DNA of 64,000 bases from Kiritimatiellia bacterium (GCA_016929905.1 JAFGHX010000234.1:1-64000); one strand, 5' to 3'. Positions 8,599 through 16,671 are shown, counted from the stretch's first letter. Notes: generated by a model not told the origin, from the letters alone. Translations and numbers: made by a program.

Positions 8599-10293
8599 CT
8601 ACCTGGGATCCAGCGTCGAAATCTCAACAACATCGCGACGGGCTGCGCCCGCGCTCCTTCGCGGGGTGCCCGCCCGGAAATTCCGGGAGATCTCTTCCGG
8701 CGCGAGCGCGCGGGCGTAAACGGCGACGAGATAGTACTCGCCCACCCACGGTCGCGGCTCGCCGTGCTCGTTGGCGAGCCGCAAGGGCATCGTGTCGCTC
8801 CAATACGAAAAGCGGCCTTCCTGGCGGCGCACATCGGCACGCACCGTCCCGGCTTCGTAGTCCAACATGCCGCGCAACCGGTCGGGCCCATTCACGTGGA
8901 AGCGGAGCGCACCGTGCGATTCGCGGACCAGGACGACATGGCTCAGTGCCGTGGTGAAGGTGCCGGGCTCGGTGACGATCTCGTACAGCGCCGGCCGTTT
9001 GGCTGCCGTCGTGAGCCGTGCCGCATAGCAGGGGCCCGGCAAGTCGGGGTTGTAGGACAGGCCGATGGCGCCCAGCATGAAGTCGGCGCCCGACCAGTCT
9101 TTCGACACGGTCACGATGCGTGCCGGGCCGCCCTGGCGCAGCTGCCAGGTGCGAATCCACGCTTCGACGCTCAGCGCGTTGCTCCGGCGGCAGGCGCCGA
9201 CGATCTTCTCCGGCGAGCCGTCCGATTCGATGAGGGTCGGCTCCCGCACGCGCAGTCCGCCTTCCGGCAGCCACTCGACGGCGCTTGCGTCCCGGATCCG
9301 AAGGTCCACCGGCGCACCGGCGCCGGAGTGGTCGCCGACGATGTGGCCGCCGCCCTCGTTGAAGGTGTAGAGTGCGACGAGCCCCTCGCGTACGCGTGCG
9401 GAACCCGCCGTCATCCGTCCCAGGGCATCCATTCCGGCGCCTTGCGCGACATGCGTCGTATCCGCGACGAGCGCATAGTCGCGTGCATGCAGCGTCGCCG
9501 TTTCACGGCTGCGCCTGTTCCTGAGATCGAGCGTGCCGGACTCGACGTCGACCGCCGTCGAGGCCGAGTACGCGCACAGCACGAAGCGGGTGCCGCGTAC
9601 GGTCAGTTCGGCGTGCGGCGTCTCGAGGCGCATGGGGGCGGAGGCCGGCTGGAGCCGCACGTCGGCCTGAAGCCGGCCGTACCGGAGAAACACGTCCTTG
9701 GCGCCCGATACATTCGGGCGCCGGAACTCCACGAACGTGTCGGGTGCGACGGCCAGCGCCGTTTGGTCGGTGTACCGGATGAGGGCGCGCGCAGCCGCGG
9801 CACCGGCGCGTACGGCATCGCCGTGGCGAACCGGCTGCCCCGGCGCGAGCGGCATTTCGCTGCCGTCACGCAGAAGCGTGACCGGGCCGTGCGCTTGTTC
9901 CGCCACGGCCATGGTGACGGGGGCCGGCAGCATGCGCAGCCGCCACTGGCGATTCAACAGAACGCCAAGCGCGACGAGAACGGCGGCGGCGATTCCCGTC
10001 AGCCACCAGGGCCACGGACGAACGAGCTGCGGCACCCTCGCCCGGCGCGGCGCCGGGGCCGACGGCCTGCGGGCGGAGGGACCGCGGGACGTCGCGTCGG
10101 AACCCCGTGCCTGCCGGGCGACGGCGTCGCTCAACAGTTCGATCAGCAGTGCCTGTTGCTGGAGCGCCCCGGCCAGGTAGGTGGTCGACTCCGGTGCGTC
10201 TTGCGTGCGGCGGAGGAACGCCTCCGTCTCCCGCGGACTCATCGCGCCCGCCAGGTAGCGTTCGACGTCCATCGCATATGGCGCGAGCTTCAC
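8599..10293 (-). CDS. FecR-family anti-sigma factor with C-terminal LamG domain
   Basis: A 564-residue single-pass membrane protein. A cytoplasmic N-terminal part is followed by a transmembrane helix (WWLTGIAAAVLVALGVLL, about residues 120-137), a FecR domain (about 145-290, with LRDGSEMPLAPGQPVRHGDAV and TPHAELTVRGTRFVL) and a LamG/concanavalin-like domain from about 318 (GLVALYTFNEGGG...SVEAWIRTW). The GTG start at 10293 overlaps the sigma stop codon as GTGA with AGGAGG just upstream; an in-frame ATG at 10272 lacks a ribosome site. FecR proteins inhibit ECF sigma factors. The LamG domain would lie outside the inner membrane and could bind glycan, suggesting a substrate sensor (inference). 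Same architecture as 50665-52281. Confidence 0.82.
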   Translation of the reverse strand: MKLAPYAMDVERYLAGAMSPRETEAFLRRTQDAPESTTYLAGALQQQALLIELLSDAVARQARGSDATSRGPSARRPSAPAPRRARVPQLVRPWPWWLTGIAAAVLVALGVLLNRQWRLRMLPAPVTMAVAEQAHGPVTLLRDGSEMPLAPGQPVRHGDAVRAGAAAARALIRYTDQTALAVAPDTFVEFRRPNVSGAKDVFLRYGRLQADVRLQPASAPMRLETPHAELTVRGTRFVLCAYSASTAVDVESGTLDLRNRRSRETATLHARDYALVADTTHVAQGAGMDALGRMTAGSARVREGLVALYTFNEGGGHIVGDHSGAGAPVDLRIRDASAVEWLPEGGLRVREPTLIESDGSPEKIVGACRRSNALSVEAWIRTWQLRQGGPARIVTVSKDWSGADFMLGAIGLSYNPDLPGPCYAARLTTAAKRPALYEIVTEPGTFTTALSHVVLVRESHGALRFHVNGPDRLRGMLDYEAGTVRADVRRQEGRFSYWSDTMPLRLANEHGEPRPWVGEYYLVAVYARALAPEEISRNFRAGTPRRSAGAARRDVVEISTLDPR

Positions 10294-10823
10294 GGGGCCT
10301 CCTGCACGCGGAGCTGGCGTTCGATACAGGTCTTGAGATTCTCCCGGACCCGGCAGAGCACGGTGTAGAGCGCGTTCAGCGACAGCCGCACGCGGCGACA
10401 GACCTCCCCGCAGGAGAGCCCGTCCCCGTAGCGGAGCTGCATGATGTCCCGCGCCTGGGGCCGCAGTTTCGCCAGGCAGTGCGACAACGCTTCCCGGCGG
10501 TAGGCCAGGTTCGCGTCGTCCTCCTGCGTGGCGACCAGGGCCTTCTCCAGCACCTCCATCTCCATGGCCACCAGCCGGTTGTGCGCAGGCTTGACGGCAT
10601 TGAGGAACTCGCGGCGCGCGATGCTCAGCATCCAGGCCAGCAGATTCGTGCCCGGTTGGTACTGTTGCCATTTCCTGAGCACGACCACGTAGGTGTCCTG
10701 CAGCAGGTCCTCCGCCTTCTGAGGATCCTTGACCAAGCCCATCAGATAGGCCAGCACACGCGTGCGCAGCTGCATGGCCTCACGCACGATCTCGTTCTCG
10801 TTGGGCTCACGGTCGATACTCAT
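10290..10823 (-). CDS. ECF-type sigma-70 factor
   Basis: A 177-residue RNA polymerase sigma factor with region 2 at about residues 12-80 (DPQKAEDLLQDTYVVVLRKW, typical of the group found in Rhodopirellula and Verrucomicrobium) and region 4 at about 110-165 (LRPQARDIMQLRYGDGLSCGEVCRRV). Its stop overlaps the GTG start of the FecR-LamG gene by four bases, so the two are translationally coupled and probably form a sigma/anti-sigma pair. The giant CotH gene follows in the same direction and is a likely target. A perfect 15-bp palindrome lies 47 bases upstream of the start. Confidence 0.9.
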   Translation of the reverse strand: MSIDREPNENEIVREAMQLRTRVLAYLMGLVKDPQKAEDLLQDTYVVVLRKWQQYQPGTNLLAWMLSIARREFLNAVKPAHNRLVAMEMEVLEKALVATQEDDANLAYRREALSHCLAKLRPQARDIMQLRYGDGLSCGEVCRRVRLSLNALYTVLCRVRENLKTCIERQLRVQEAP

Positions 10824-10870
10824 GCATCATTCCCCGGTGAAATACCCGCGAAAAAGCGGCGAATCCCTCA

Positions 10871-10885
10871 AAAACCGTCGGTTTT
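10871..10885. promoter_or_regulatory. Palindrome upstream of ECF sigma gene
   Basis: AAAACCGTCGGTTTT is a perfect dyad with 7-base arms, 47 bases upstream of the sigma start. It could be an operator, but no second copy was noticed in the window. Confidence 0.3.
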
Positions 10886-11071
10886 CTCCATTTCCTGGCA
10901 GGTATGCATTCATCTTGGTTGAACAGGGTAATGCCCCCAGTTATGCGGATTCACAAGGGAACGGCGACTGTGCGGGAATCCTTGCACTTTTTCTTGCCCA
11001 ATTTCAGGTTCTTTTCCTGCATACGGTCCGGTCAGTATGTTCGATTCGCCATCGGTGGGCAAGGCTGTAGC

Positions 11072-11140
11072 TGACAGGCCGGCAATCGATCCTGGCCGAC
11101 GGCCGATGAATGGACGTGCCGGCTTCGCGCGAGTGGTGAG
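11072..11140 (+). pseudogene. 3' remnant of a second Gfo/Idh/MocA oxidoreductase gene
   Basis: This 69-base stretch aligns without gaps to the last 69 bases of the intact oxidoreductase gene (15679-15747), about 59 of 69 identical by eye. Both encode LxxxxSILADGRxMDVPxSRxW followed by TGA, but here the TGG codon after ADGR is TGA. No homology was seen upstream, so only the tail of a paralog or duplicated copy survives. The rest of 10824-11299 holds no recognisable gene. Confidence 0.7.
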
Positions 11141-11299
11141 GGTGGCACTGTGACGGGAACCTTCCGTTCTTTCGGGAAAAAGCCTAAAATGATGCCCCGA
11201 ACTGTCCTCAGCAACATCGAGGCAGATCACCTTTCACGGCAATGCCCGTCAGTGAAATGAGGAACCGGCCCAAGGTCGGAACGATGCCGGGAGTCCTGA

Positions 11300-12262
11300 G
11301 TGAGCCGAAGCCGATACAATCCTGCCATCCACCACCGCCGGTCGATTCGGCTAAGAGGCCATGATTATGCCGGAGGCGGGGTCTATTTCGTGACGACGTG
11401 TGCGCATCGCGAATTCATCCGGTTCGCAGACGGCGTCCCGTTCGGCGTAGGGCCGACGCATGCGTCGCCCCTACCGCCCGTGCGCGCCCTCATCGAGGAA
11501 ACGATGGGCGTGACGGCGGCGCGATGCCCGTTCATGAAATGGGAAGAGGCGGTGATCATGCCCGATCATTTCCATGCGTTGATCCGGATGGAAGGCGGAC
11601 ATTCGCGGCTGGGCGATGTGGTGGGCGGGTTCAAATCCGCCGTCAGCCGCACGTTGCGGCGTAGGGGCGACATATGTGTCGCCCCCAACATCCGCATCTG
11701 GCAGCGGAACTACTACGAGAGCATTGTCCGCACGCCCGAGGCCGAGCACCGGGTCGCGGAATACATCCGCATGAACCCGTGGCGGCTGGTGACGGAACTC
11801 GGCAACGGCCTGCGCGGCATCGGTAACCCCGCGCTCTGGAACGCGACGAAGCTGGGTGTGCTCTGCAGCCGCAACGCGCCACGCCCGACACGCATGCCGA
11901 GGGCCGAGGTCTATATGGGCGGTTTCCATTCACCCATGGAGAAGGAGATCTTCGCCAGACTGCTGGAACGCGGCATGGCTGTGATCTGGTGCCCGGCCTG
12001 GAGCCTGAGTCACACGGCGTTCGCGCCCGGCGCGCGCGAGGCGCTCGAGGCGAACCGCATGCTCATTCTCGAGATGCGCAACCGCGACGGCAACCTCGCC
12101 GCCGCCGAACAGCGCAACCGGTTCGTGCTCGAGTCGGCCGATAGACTGTGGATCCCTCACATGGTGCCCGGCGGCATGCTCGAGCGGCGCCTGCGGGAGG
12201 CGGCCGGGAAGGATCGTACGTTCAAGGACAGAATCGTCCTTAGACGCCGAGGTGTTCCGTAA
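11300..12262 (+). CDS. REP-associated tyrosine transposase (RAYT) with C-terminal extension
   Basis: A 320-residue protein. Residues about 15-170 form a Y1/HUH transposase of the RAYT type: opening GVYFVTTCAH, the HUH motif as MPDHFHALI near residue 93, WQRNYYESIVR, and the catalytic tyrosine in EYIRMNPWR. The GTG start has GGGAG six bases upstream. The last ~120 residues (MGGFHSPMEKEIFARLLERG, then VIWCPAWSL) do not belong to the usual RAYT core and resemble a DprA-like Rossmann (SLOG) domain; this second assignment is tentative. Two REP-like palindromes lie inside the coding sequence and are translated in frame. RAYTs are single-copy domesticated transposases that act on REP sequences. The 3' end overlaps the convergent esterase gene by 23 bases. 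Confidence 0.85.
   Translation: MSRSRYNPAIHHRRSIRLRGHDYAGGGVYFVTTCAHREFIRFADGVPFGVGPTHASPLPPVRALIEETMGVTAARCPFMKWEEAVIMPDHFHALIRMEGGHSRLGDVVGGFKSAVSRTLRRRGDICVAPNIRIWQRNYYESIVRTPEAEHRVAEYIRMNPWRLVTELGNGLRGIGNPALWNATKLGVLCSRNAPRPTRMPRAEVYMGGFHSPMEKEIFARLLERGMAVIWCPAWSLSHTAFAPGAREALEANRMLILEMRNRDGNLAAAEQRNRFVLESADRLWIPHMVPGGMLERRLREAAGKDRTFKDRIVLRRRGVP
11447..11474. repeat. REP-like palindrome within the RAYT gene, copy 1
   Basis: A 28-bp palindrome beginning GTAGGGCCGACGCA and ending TGCGTCGCCCCTAC, with one mismatched pair. It encodes the segment around VGPTHASPLPP, which interrupts the usual RAYT core between the first strand and the HUH motif. It shares the GTAGGGSCGAC half-site with copy 2. 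Confidence 0.7.
11664..11685. repeat. REP-like palindrome within the RAYT gene, copy 2
   Basis: A perfect 9-bp stem GGGGCGACA / TGTCGCCCC around the loop TATG, preceded by GTA as in copy 1. It encodes RGDICVAP, an insertion-like segment just before the WQRNYYE motif. Confidence 0.7.
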
Positions 12263-13076
12263 GGAAGTCGACGATTCGGGTCTGATTCTCCGGTGCGTTC
12301 GGGTCTGTGCGCACGTGGATTTCGCAGGCAACCCCGAGCGGGTCGAGCCTTTTCTTCAGTTCGATCGCGAAGAGGGGGTGATGGATGCCGGCGCCGGCGC
12401 TTTCGAGAGCCGTTGTGGGATCGTCGTCGCCTTTGTAGAAGAACAGGGACGGCGGCGCATCGGCCGTGACGTGGTGAATGGGGGAACACTCTTCGATCAA
12501 TGCCTGCTTCTCCGGCGGCAGCGCGTCGGGCTCGTCGAGCGGCGTGTCGAAGAGTTGGACGAGCGCCGGATGCTTGTAGGCGTCGCCGGGAATGACCCGC
12601 TTGATGAAACGCGGGTCGTAGGAGGTCTGCGCGTTGATCATGGCGATACACCTCAGGCGCGTTGACTCGCGGGCCAGAGGGTCCGGGCTGTCCGCAACCG
12701 CCAGGTCCGGCCGGTAAGCCAGCCATTCGGAAATGCCCGCGCCGGCGGAACCGCCGGTGGAGGCGATGCGCGATTTGTCCAGATTCCATTCGTTCGCTTT
12801 GGATCGCACGAACTGGAGCGCGCGCGCGCAATCCTGAAATGGCGCCGGGGCGATGGCGTGTTGCGAAAAGCGGTACGTGATGGCGACCACCGAGATCCCG
12901 CGCGCCAGGCACAGGTCCAACAGTACCGGGTTCACGCCCTTCTCGCCACCCTTGAACCCGCCGCCGTGGATCGAGAGCAGCACCGGAGTGGGTTCTTCGG
13001 ATTCTGCCTGCCAGAAATCCAACACGTTGCGTTCGTGCGGACCGTATGTCACATCGGCCGCGGTGGGTGGCTTCAT
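12240..13076 (-). CDS. Alpha/beta-hydrolase esterase
   Basis: A 278-residue alpha/beta hydrolase of the hormone-sensitive-lipase/BD-FAE type. The oxyanion-hole motif is HGGG (LLSIHGGGFKGG, about residue 37), the nucleophile elbow is GGSAG (about residue 109), and the C-terminal part carries the acid and histidine region (FFYKGDDDPTTALES; HHPLFAIELKKRL). No signal peptide was seen, so it is probably cytoplasmic. Its ATG overlaps the stop of the upstream MarR gene by four bases, so the regulator probably controls it. Members often deacetylate or de-esterify carbohydrate or small esters; the substrate is unknown. Confidence 0.83.
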   Translation of the reverse strand: MKPPTAADVTYGPHERNVLDFWQAESEEPTPVLLSIHGGGFKGGEKGVNPVLLDLCLARGISVVAITYRFSQHAIAPAPFQDCARALQFVRSKANEWNLDKSRIASTGGSAGAGISEWLAYRPDLAVADSPDPLARESTRLRCIAMINAQTSYDPRFIKRVIPGDAYKHPALVQLFDTPLDEPDALPPEKQALIEECSPIHHVTADAPPSLFFYKGDDDPTTALESAGAGIHHPLFAIELKKRLDPLGVACEIHVRTDPNAPENQTRIVDFLTEHLGV

Positions 13077-13576
13077 GGGCTTTTCCTCCGTCTTTTGGTA
13101 TCATCTGGCGACATGTAGGCGCGGATATTGCGGACGATCTTGTCCAGGTCGCGTTTCATCGCCTGCACGCCGCCAGGCGTCATGCGTGCACTCATGACGC
13201 GGTTCAGTTTGGCCAATACGGCACGGCACTTCTCCTCGAGTGATCGGCCGAACGGCGTGAGCCGCACGCGCGTGGCGCGCCGGTCGCGCGCGTCAGGCCG
13301 GCGCGCGATCACGCCCGCCCCTTCCATGCGCTCGAGCATCCGAGTCAGATGCGAGGGGGCCAGGCGCAGGTTGTCTTTCAGGTCCTTGATGATGCAACCG
13401 TCGTGCTCGAACAGGGCGAAGAGAATCTGGCCCATGCCCGGGCAGAGCACGTCCTCGAGCCCCTCTTCCTCGAGAATCCGCTCGAGCAGCCTGATGTGGT
13501 CGTAGTAGGCGCGGCCGATATGGAAGCTCAACTCCCCGAATCCGCCCGCCCGCCGTTTGCCGGGTTTCGCCGCCAT
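13073..13576 (-). CDS. MarR family transcriptional regulator
   Basis: A 167-residue winged-helix regulator. The helix-turn-helix spans about residues 60-100 (IIKDLKDNLRLAPSHLTRMLERMEGAGVI) and the wing is ARRPDARDRRATRVRLTPFG, the typical MarR D-x-R motif. The ATG follows no strong ribosome site. The stop overlaps the esterase start as ATGA, so the pair forms a bicistron. Family members are usually autorepressors released by small aromatic or phenolic ligands. The dyad GTACNGTAC about 15-30 bases upstream of the start (near 13591-13600) is a possible operator. Confidence 0.86.
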   Translation of the reverse strand: MAAKPGKRRAGGFGELSFHIGRAYYDHIRLLERILEEEGLEDVLCPGMGQILFALFEHDGCIIKDLKDNLRLAPSHLTRMLERMEGAGVIARRPDARDRRATRVRLTPFGRSLEEKCRAVLAKLNRVMSARMTPGGVQAMKRDLDKIVRNIRAYMSPDDTKRRRKSP

Positions 13577-13669
13577 GGTTTTTTGTTTCCGTACGGTACT
13601 ATTATGACGCGCGGATACGGGGGCGTCAAGTGGTTCCGTAGGGAAATATTCGGCGGCGGGTGGTCCGCC

Positions 13670-14521
13670 TCATCCGCTTCCCTGGGCTCTGTACCGCCGC
13701 GGGCTCTGTCCGGTGTGGTGGCGGAAGATCCGGGAGAAGTAGAGTGGGTCGGAGACTCCGCATTCGCGGGCCACCTCCCCGATCCGCAGGTCGGAATGGC
13801 GCAACAGGCGGCGTGCGCGTTCCAGGCGCAGATCGCGCAGGTACTGCATGGGACTCGCCCCGACTTCTCGCCTGAAAACTCGGCCGAAGTGATGCGCGCT
13901 CAGACCGGCCGCCCTGGCCACGTCCGGCAAGCTCAGTGTCGAATCGGACCAGGAGTGCTGGATAAAGCGCAGGGCTTCGCCCACCGCCGCGCTGTACAAC
14001 GGCCCCGTCGATCTCTCGGGCCCTGCCATGTGCTCCAACGCCGTGGCGAACAACTCCAGCAACGCGGCCTTCAACCGGTGAGACGCCGCCGCCCCTGCGA
14101 CGCCATAGCATTCGGCCACCTTCCGGTACGCCTGCCGGATCGGCGCCTTGTCCCGCACCGGCACCGGGCAGAAGCGGTAGTCGCGCAGCAGCGACGCAAA
14201 ACGCGGCTGCCGCCCCACGTCGAACGTGCAGTACCAGATACCGTCGGGTCCCGTGATTGGCGCGGAACGGCTGCCGCGGTGCGTTGCGAGCAGCACAAGA
14301 TGATCGGGCGGGAACTCAAACCGTTCGCCGCCCAACTCCCACCACCCGCACGCGCGCCCATCCTGAAAAAGCAGGCTCACATACGGGACAGGCCGGTTCC
14401 GGCTGCGCCAGCGATACAGCCCGGTGTGGATGAGTGGCGGCTTCGGCTCCACGGCCAGCCAGTCGAGCATATCGCGTATCCAGACGCGTAAAATATCCAT
14501 ATTTTTGGCACTCGCGTCCAT
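13670..14521 (-). CDS. AraC family transcriptional regulator
   Basis: About 283 residues. The N-terminal half is a cupin-like ligand domain (GGERFEFPPDHLVLLA). The C-terminal ~100 residues hold the double helix-turn-helix: SLPDVARAAGLSAHHFGRVFRREVG and RIGEVARECGVSDPLYFSRIFRHHTGQSPRRYR. The start is uncertain: ATG at 14521, ATG at 14500 and TTG at 14539 are in frame and none has a clear ribosome site. It is divergent from the Gfo/Idh/MocA oxidoreductase gene, so it probably controls that gene, and it is the nearest candidate regulator for the 20-bp motif found elsewhere in the window. An AT-rich stretch similar to that motif lies at 14490-14510. Confidence 0.85.
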   Translation of the reverse strand: MDASAKNMDILRVWIRDMLDWLAVEPKPPLIHTGLYRWRSRNRPVPYVSLLFQDGRACGWWELGGERFEFPPDHLVLLATHRGSRSAPITGPDGIWYCTFDVGRQPRFASLLRDYRFCPVPVRDKAPIRQAYRKVAECYGVAGAAASHRLKAALLELFATALEHMAGPERSTGPLYSAAVGEALRFIQHSWSDSTLSLPDVARAAGLSAHHFGRVFRREVGASPMQYLRDLRLERARRLLRHSDLRIGEVARECGVSDPLYFSRIFRHHTGQSPRRYRAQGSG

Positions 14522-14628
14522 CGATAGAAAAGGTATCAAATGCTCAATATTATGGCAAGACCGGGTGTTCGCATTACGATGGGATGCAATCTGAGAGCGA
14601 TATTTTCTCTGTTTTCAGGAGGATTGAA

Positions 14629-15747
14629 ATGACGGGGCACGAACCGATTCGTTTCGGGATCGTCGGCGCATGCGGGCGTGGCAAGAGCTTCAAGACAGCG
14701 TGTGATGCTTTGGACAACATCCAGGTGCGAGCGGTCTGCGATGTCAACGAGGCCGCTCTTGGCGCGGCGGCTGACCGTCTGGGGGCTCGTGAGCAGTACG
14801 TCGACTATGCGACGATGCTCGACAAATCGGAGTTGGATGCCGTGATTCTCGGAACGCCCATGCCATTCCATGCGCCGCAAGCGATCGCGGCCTTGGATCG
14901 CGGCCTGCATGTGCTGAGCGAAGTGCCTGCTGCCGTGTCCGTTGAGGAGTGCCGGGAGCTCGTCGCGGCGAGCAAGCGGAGCCGCGCGGTCTACATGATG
15001 GCCGAGAACTACACCTACATGCGTCGGAACATGATGATCGCCGAGTTGGTAAAGAGAGGTCTGCTCGGCAAGACCTACTACGCGGAAGGCGAGTATCTGC
15101 ATGAGCTGAAGCCGCTCAACGAGCAGACCCGCTGGCGGCGGCGGTGGCAGACGGGCGTGGCGGGCATCACCTACGGAACGCACAGTCTCGGGCCAATCCT
15201 GCAGTGGATGCCGGGTGACCGCGTGGTGAGGGTGTGTTGTGCCGGCAGCGGCCATCACCATCGGGATCCGCGCGGCGACGCCTATGCGAATGACGAATCG
15301 ACGGTCATGTTGTGCGCGATGCGTAGCGGCGGACTGGTCAAGATCCGGCTCGACATGCTTTCCGACAGGCCGCATGCGATGACGAACTATCAGCTCCAGG
15401 GCGTAGACGGGTGTTACGAATCCGCTCGCGCGAAAGGGGAGCGGAGCCGCATATGGCTTCGGGCGAAATCCAACGGCGCGTGCCCGGAGTGGATGGATCT
15501 GCGGGATCTCGAAGAGGAATTCAGCTCAGAGGCGTGGCGCGTCAATGGCGCGACCGCCGCGAAAGCCGGCCATGGCGGCGGGGACTACCTGGAGATCCTC
15601 GATTTCGTCGACGCGATCCGCGGCCGGCGCCCGACTCCGATCGGCATTCACGAGGCGATGGACATGACGCTGCCCGGACTGATAAGCCAGGAATCGATCC
15701 TGGCCGACGGGCGGTGGATGGACGTGCCGGATTCGCGGGACTGGTGA
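14629..15747 (+). CDS. Gfo/Idh/MocA family oxidoreductase
   Basis: A 372-residue NAD(P)-dependent sugar dehydrogenase-like protein. The Rossmann domain opens with FGIVGACGRGKSFKTA (GxGxxG-like). The motif SEVPAAVSVEECREL replaces the usual EKP, so the canonical lysine is missing (V-P in place of K-P), which is worth noting for activity. The C-terminal alpha/beta domain begins near residue 125 (MMAENYTYMRRN). The start is fixed by CAGGAGGA seven bases upstream of ATG 14629; an upstream in-frame extension overlaps the AraC gene and is rejected. Divergent from the AraC regulator. Substrate unknown. A decayed copy of its 3' end lies at 11072-11140. Confidence 0.88.
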   Translation: MTGHEPIRFGIVGACGRGKSFKTACDALDNIQVRAVCDVNEAALGAAADRLGAREQYVDYATMLDKSELDAVILGTPMPFHAPQAIAALDRGLHVLSEVPAAVSVEECRELVAASKRSRAVYMMAENYTYMRRNMMIAELVKRGLLGKTYYAEGEYLHELKPLNEQTRWRRRWQTGVAGITYGTHSLGPILQWMPGDRVVRVCCAGSGHHHRDPRGDAYANDESTVMLCAMRSGGLVKIRLDMLSDRPHAMTNYQLQGVDGCYESARAKGERSRIWLRAKSNGACPEWMDLRDLEEEFSSEAWRVNGATAAKAGHGGGDYLEILDFVDAIRGRRPTPIGIHEAMDMTLPGLISQESILADGRWMDVPDSRDW

Positions 15748-15790
15748 ATGAGGAGGGCTGCCGCGTGAGCACGGGCCGCCCGTGGGGCTC

Positions 15791-15892
15791 ATGTTGGGCG
15801 CGAGCAGCTCCGTCACGCCGGGCACCGATCGCGAGAACGTGAAGACTCTGATCGAGGGCCTGCGCCACTACCGCCGGAACGGCCGGGGATGA
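15791..15892 (+). pseudogene. C-terminal fragment, possibly uroporphyrinogen-decarboxylase-like
   Basis: A 33-codon stretch ending in TGA encodes SSVTPGTDRENVKTLIEGLR followed by HYRRNGRG. It resembles the C-terminal end of URO-D/methyltransferase-like proteins, which carry a PGTxxENV motif before the last helix. No upstream part of such a gene is present, so this looks like a leftover tail. The match is from memory of the motif and is weak. Confidence 0.35.
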
Positions 15893-15949
15893 GACCGGGT
15901 CCCTGCGAGTGGCCCTGCGAGTGCCCGTCCCTGGGAACTGGACGAATTC

Positions 15950-16408
15950 TCACGGCAACGGCGGCGGCGGGCCGGGAGGTGGGGGGCCGTGGTGTTCGCC
16001 CGACCCGAACCGGTGCCGGAACTTCTGGCATATCCTCCCCCACTTCTCAAGCTGCTCCTCGTCGAGCAGTTCGGCGACTTCCTTATCGACCAGCTCTATC
16101 TGTTCCTCCCGGATCGCGCGCAGCGCGCTGAAGCGCTTCTTGAGGATGGTTTCGACCTGTTGCCTCTGCTCGTCGGTCAGCTTCAGCCTGCGCTGAAGAT
16201 GGCGGCTGGCCAGATCAGGCGCGCGTTCCGGATGGCGCGGGCCTTTCATGATCGCACGGTGCACCAGGCCCACCGTGAGCACGCCGCCGACCACGCCGCC
16301 GCAGATGAAGATGGCGGCCGACAGGAGGATGGGGCGCCAGCGTCCCCTTCGTCGCGGCGCCGGTTGGGCCGCCGGTTCGGCCGGCTTGTCGGGTGTGTGT
16401 GCGTTCAT
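15950..16408 (-). CDS. Spy/CpxP-like periplasmic metal- or stress-sensor protein
   Basis: A 152-residue protein with one N-terminal membrane helix (about residues 26-48, ILLSAAIFICGGVVGGVLTVG) and a helical periplasmic part. The LTDEQRQQVETILKKRF stretch near residue 76 is the LTxxQ-type motif of the Spy/CpxP/heavy-metal resistance group. The C-terminus is proline-rich (HHGPPPPGPPPPLP). Its ATG overlaps the stop of the small membrane-protein gene by four bases. It is the last gene of a three-gene operon headed by an ECF sigma factor, as in CnrYXH-type systems, where a periplasmic sensor controls the anti-sigma protein (inference). Confidence 0.72.
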   Translation of the reverse strand: MNAHTPDKPAEPAAQPAPRRRGRWRPILLSAAIFICGGVVGGVLTVGLVHRAIMKGPRHPERAPDLASRHLQRRLKLTDEQRQQVETILKKRFSALRAIREEQIELVDKEVAELLDEEQLEKWGRICQKFRHRFGSGEHHGPPPPGPPPPLP

Positions 16409-16671
16409 GTGAGGATGTCCCCCATCAGATCCACAAAGACGGCCATCATCGGATCGGTCCACGTGTTCCACGAAAGCCAGCCCGCGACCACTGCGATCAA
16501 GGCACACGCGGCAGCGGCTGCTGCGCCCCAAACCAATGCGCGTTCGAACGGGACCGGTTCCGGCGCCGGCTGCGAGACGGCGGCCATGACCCGATCGGCC
16601 ACGTCGACTTCGGGAATGGGCTCCAGCCGCGCACGGTCGGCGAGCTGCTTGAGTTTGTCGGTCTCGTTCAT
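16405..16671 (-). CDS. Small membrane protein, probable anti-sigma factor
   Basis: An 88-residue protein with a cytoplasmic N-terminal half (MNETDKLKQLADRARLEPIP...VDVADRVMAAV) and one transmembrane helix (about residues 45-68). It overlaps the ECF sigma gene upstream and the Spy-like gene downstream, both by four bases. Position and topology fit an anti-sigma protein, but no zinc-binding anti-sigma motif is visible, so the role is inferred from context. Confidence 0.6.
   Translation of the reverse strand: MNETDKLKQLADRARLEPIPEVDVADRVMAAVSQPAPEPVPFERALVWGAAAAAACALIAVVAGWLSWNTWTDPMMAVFVDLMGDILT

Noticed and set aside
13591-13600. GTACGGTAC near the MarR start as a certain operator
   Set aside because: A 9-base dyad is too short to claim without a second copy; kept only as a possibility in the MarR entry.
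14490-14510. Fifth copy of the 20-bp motif at the AraC start
   Set aside because: The AT-rich stretch resembles the TATATTTTA half of site C but lacks the TGGAAAT half, so it was not counted.
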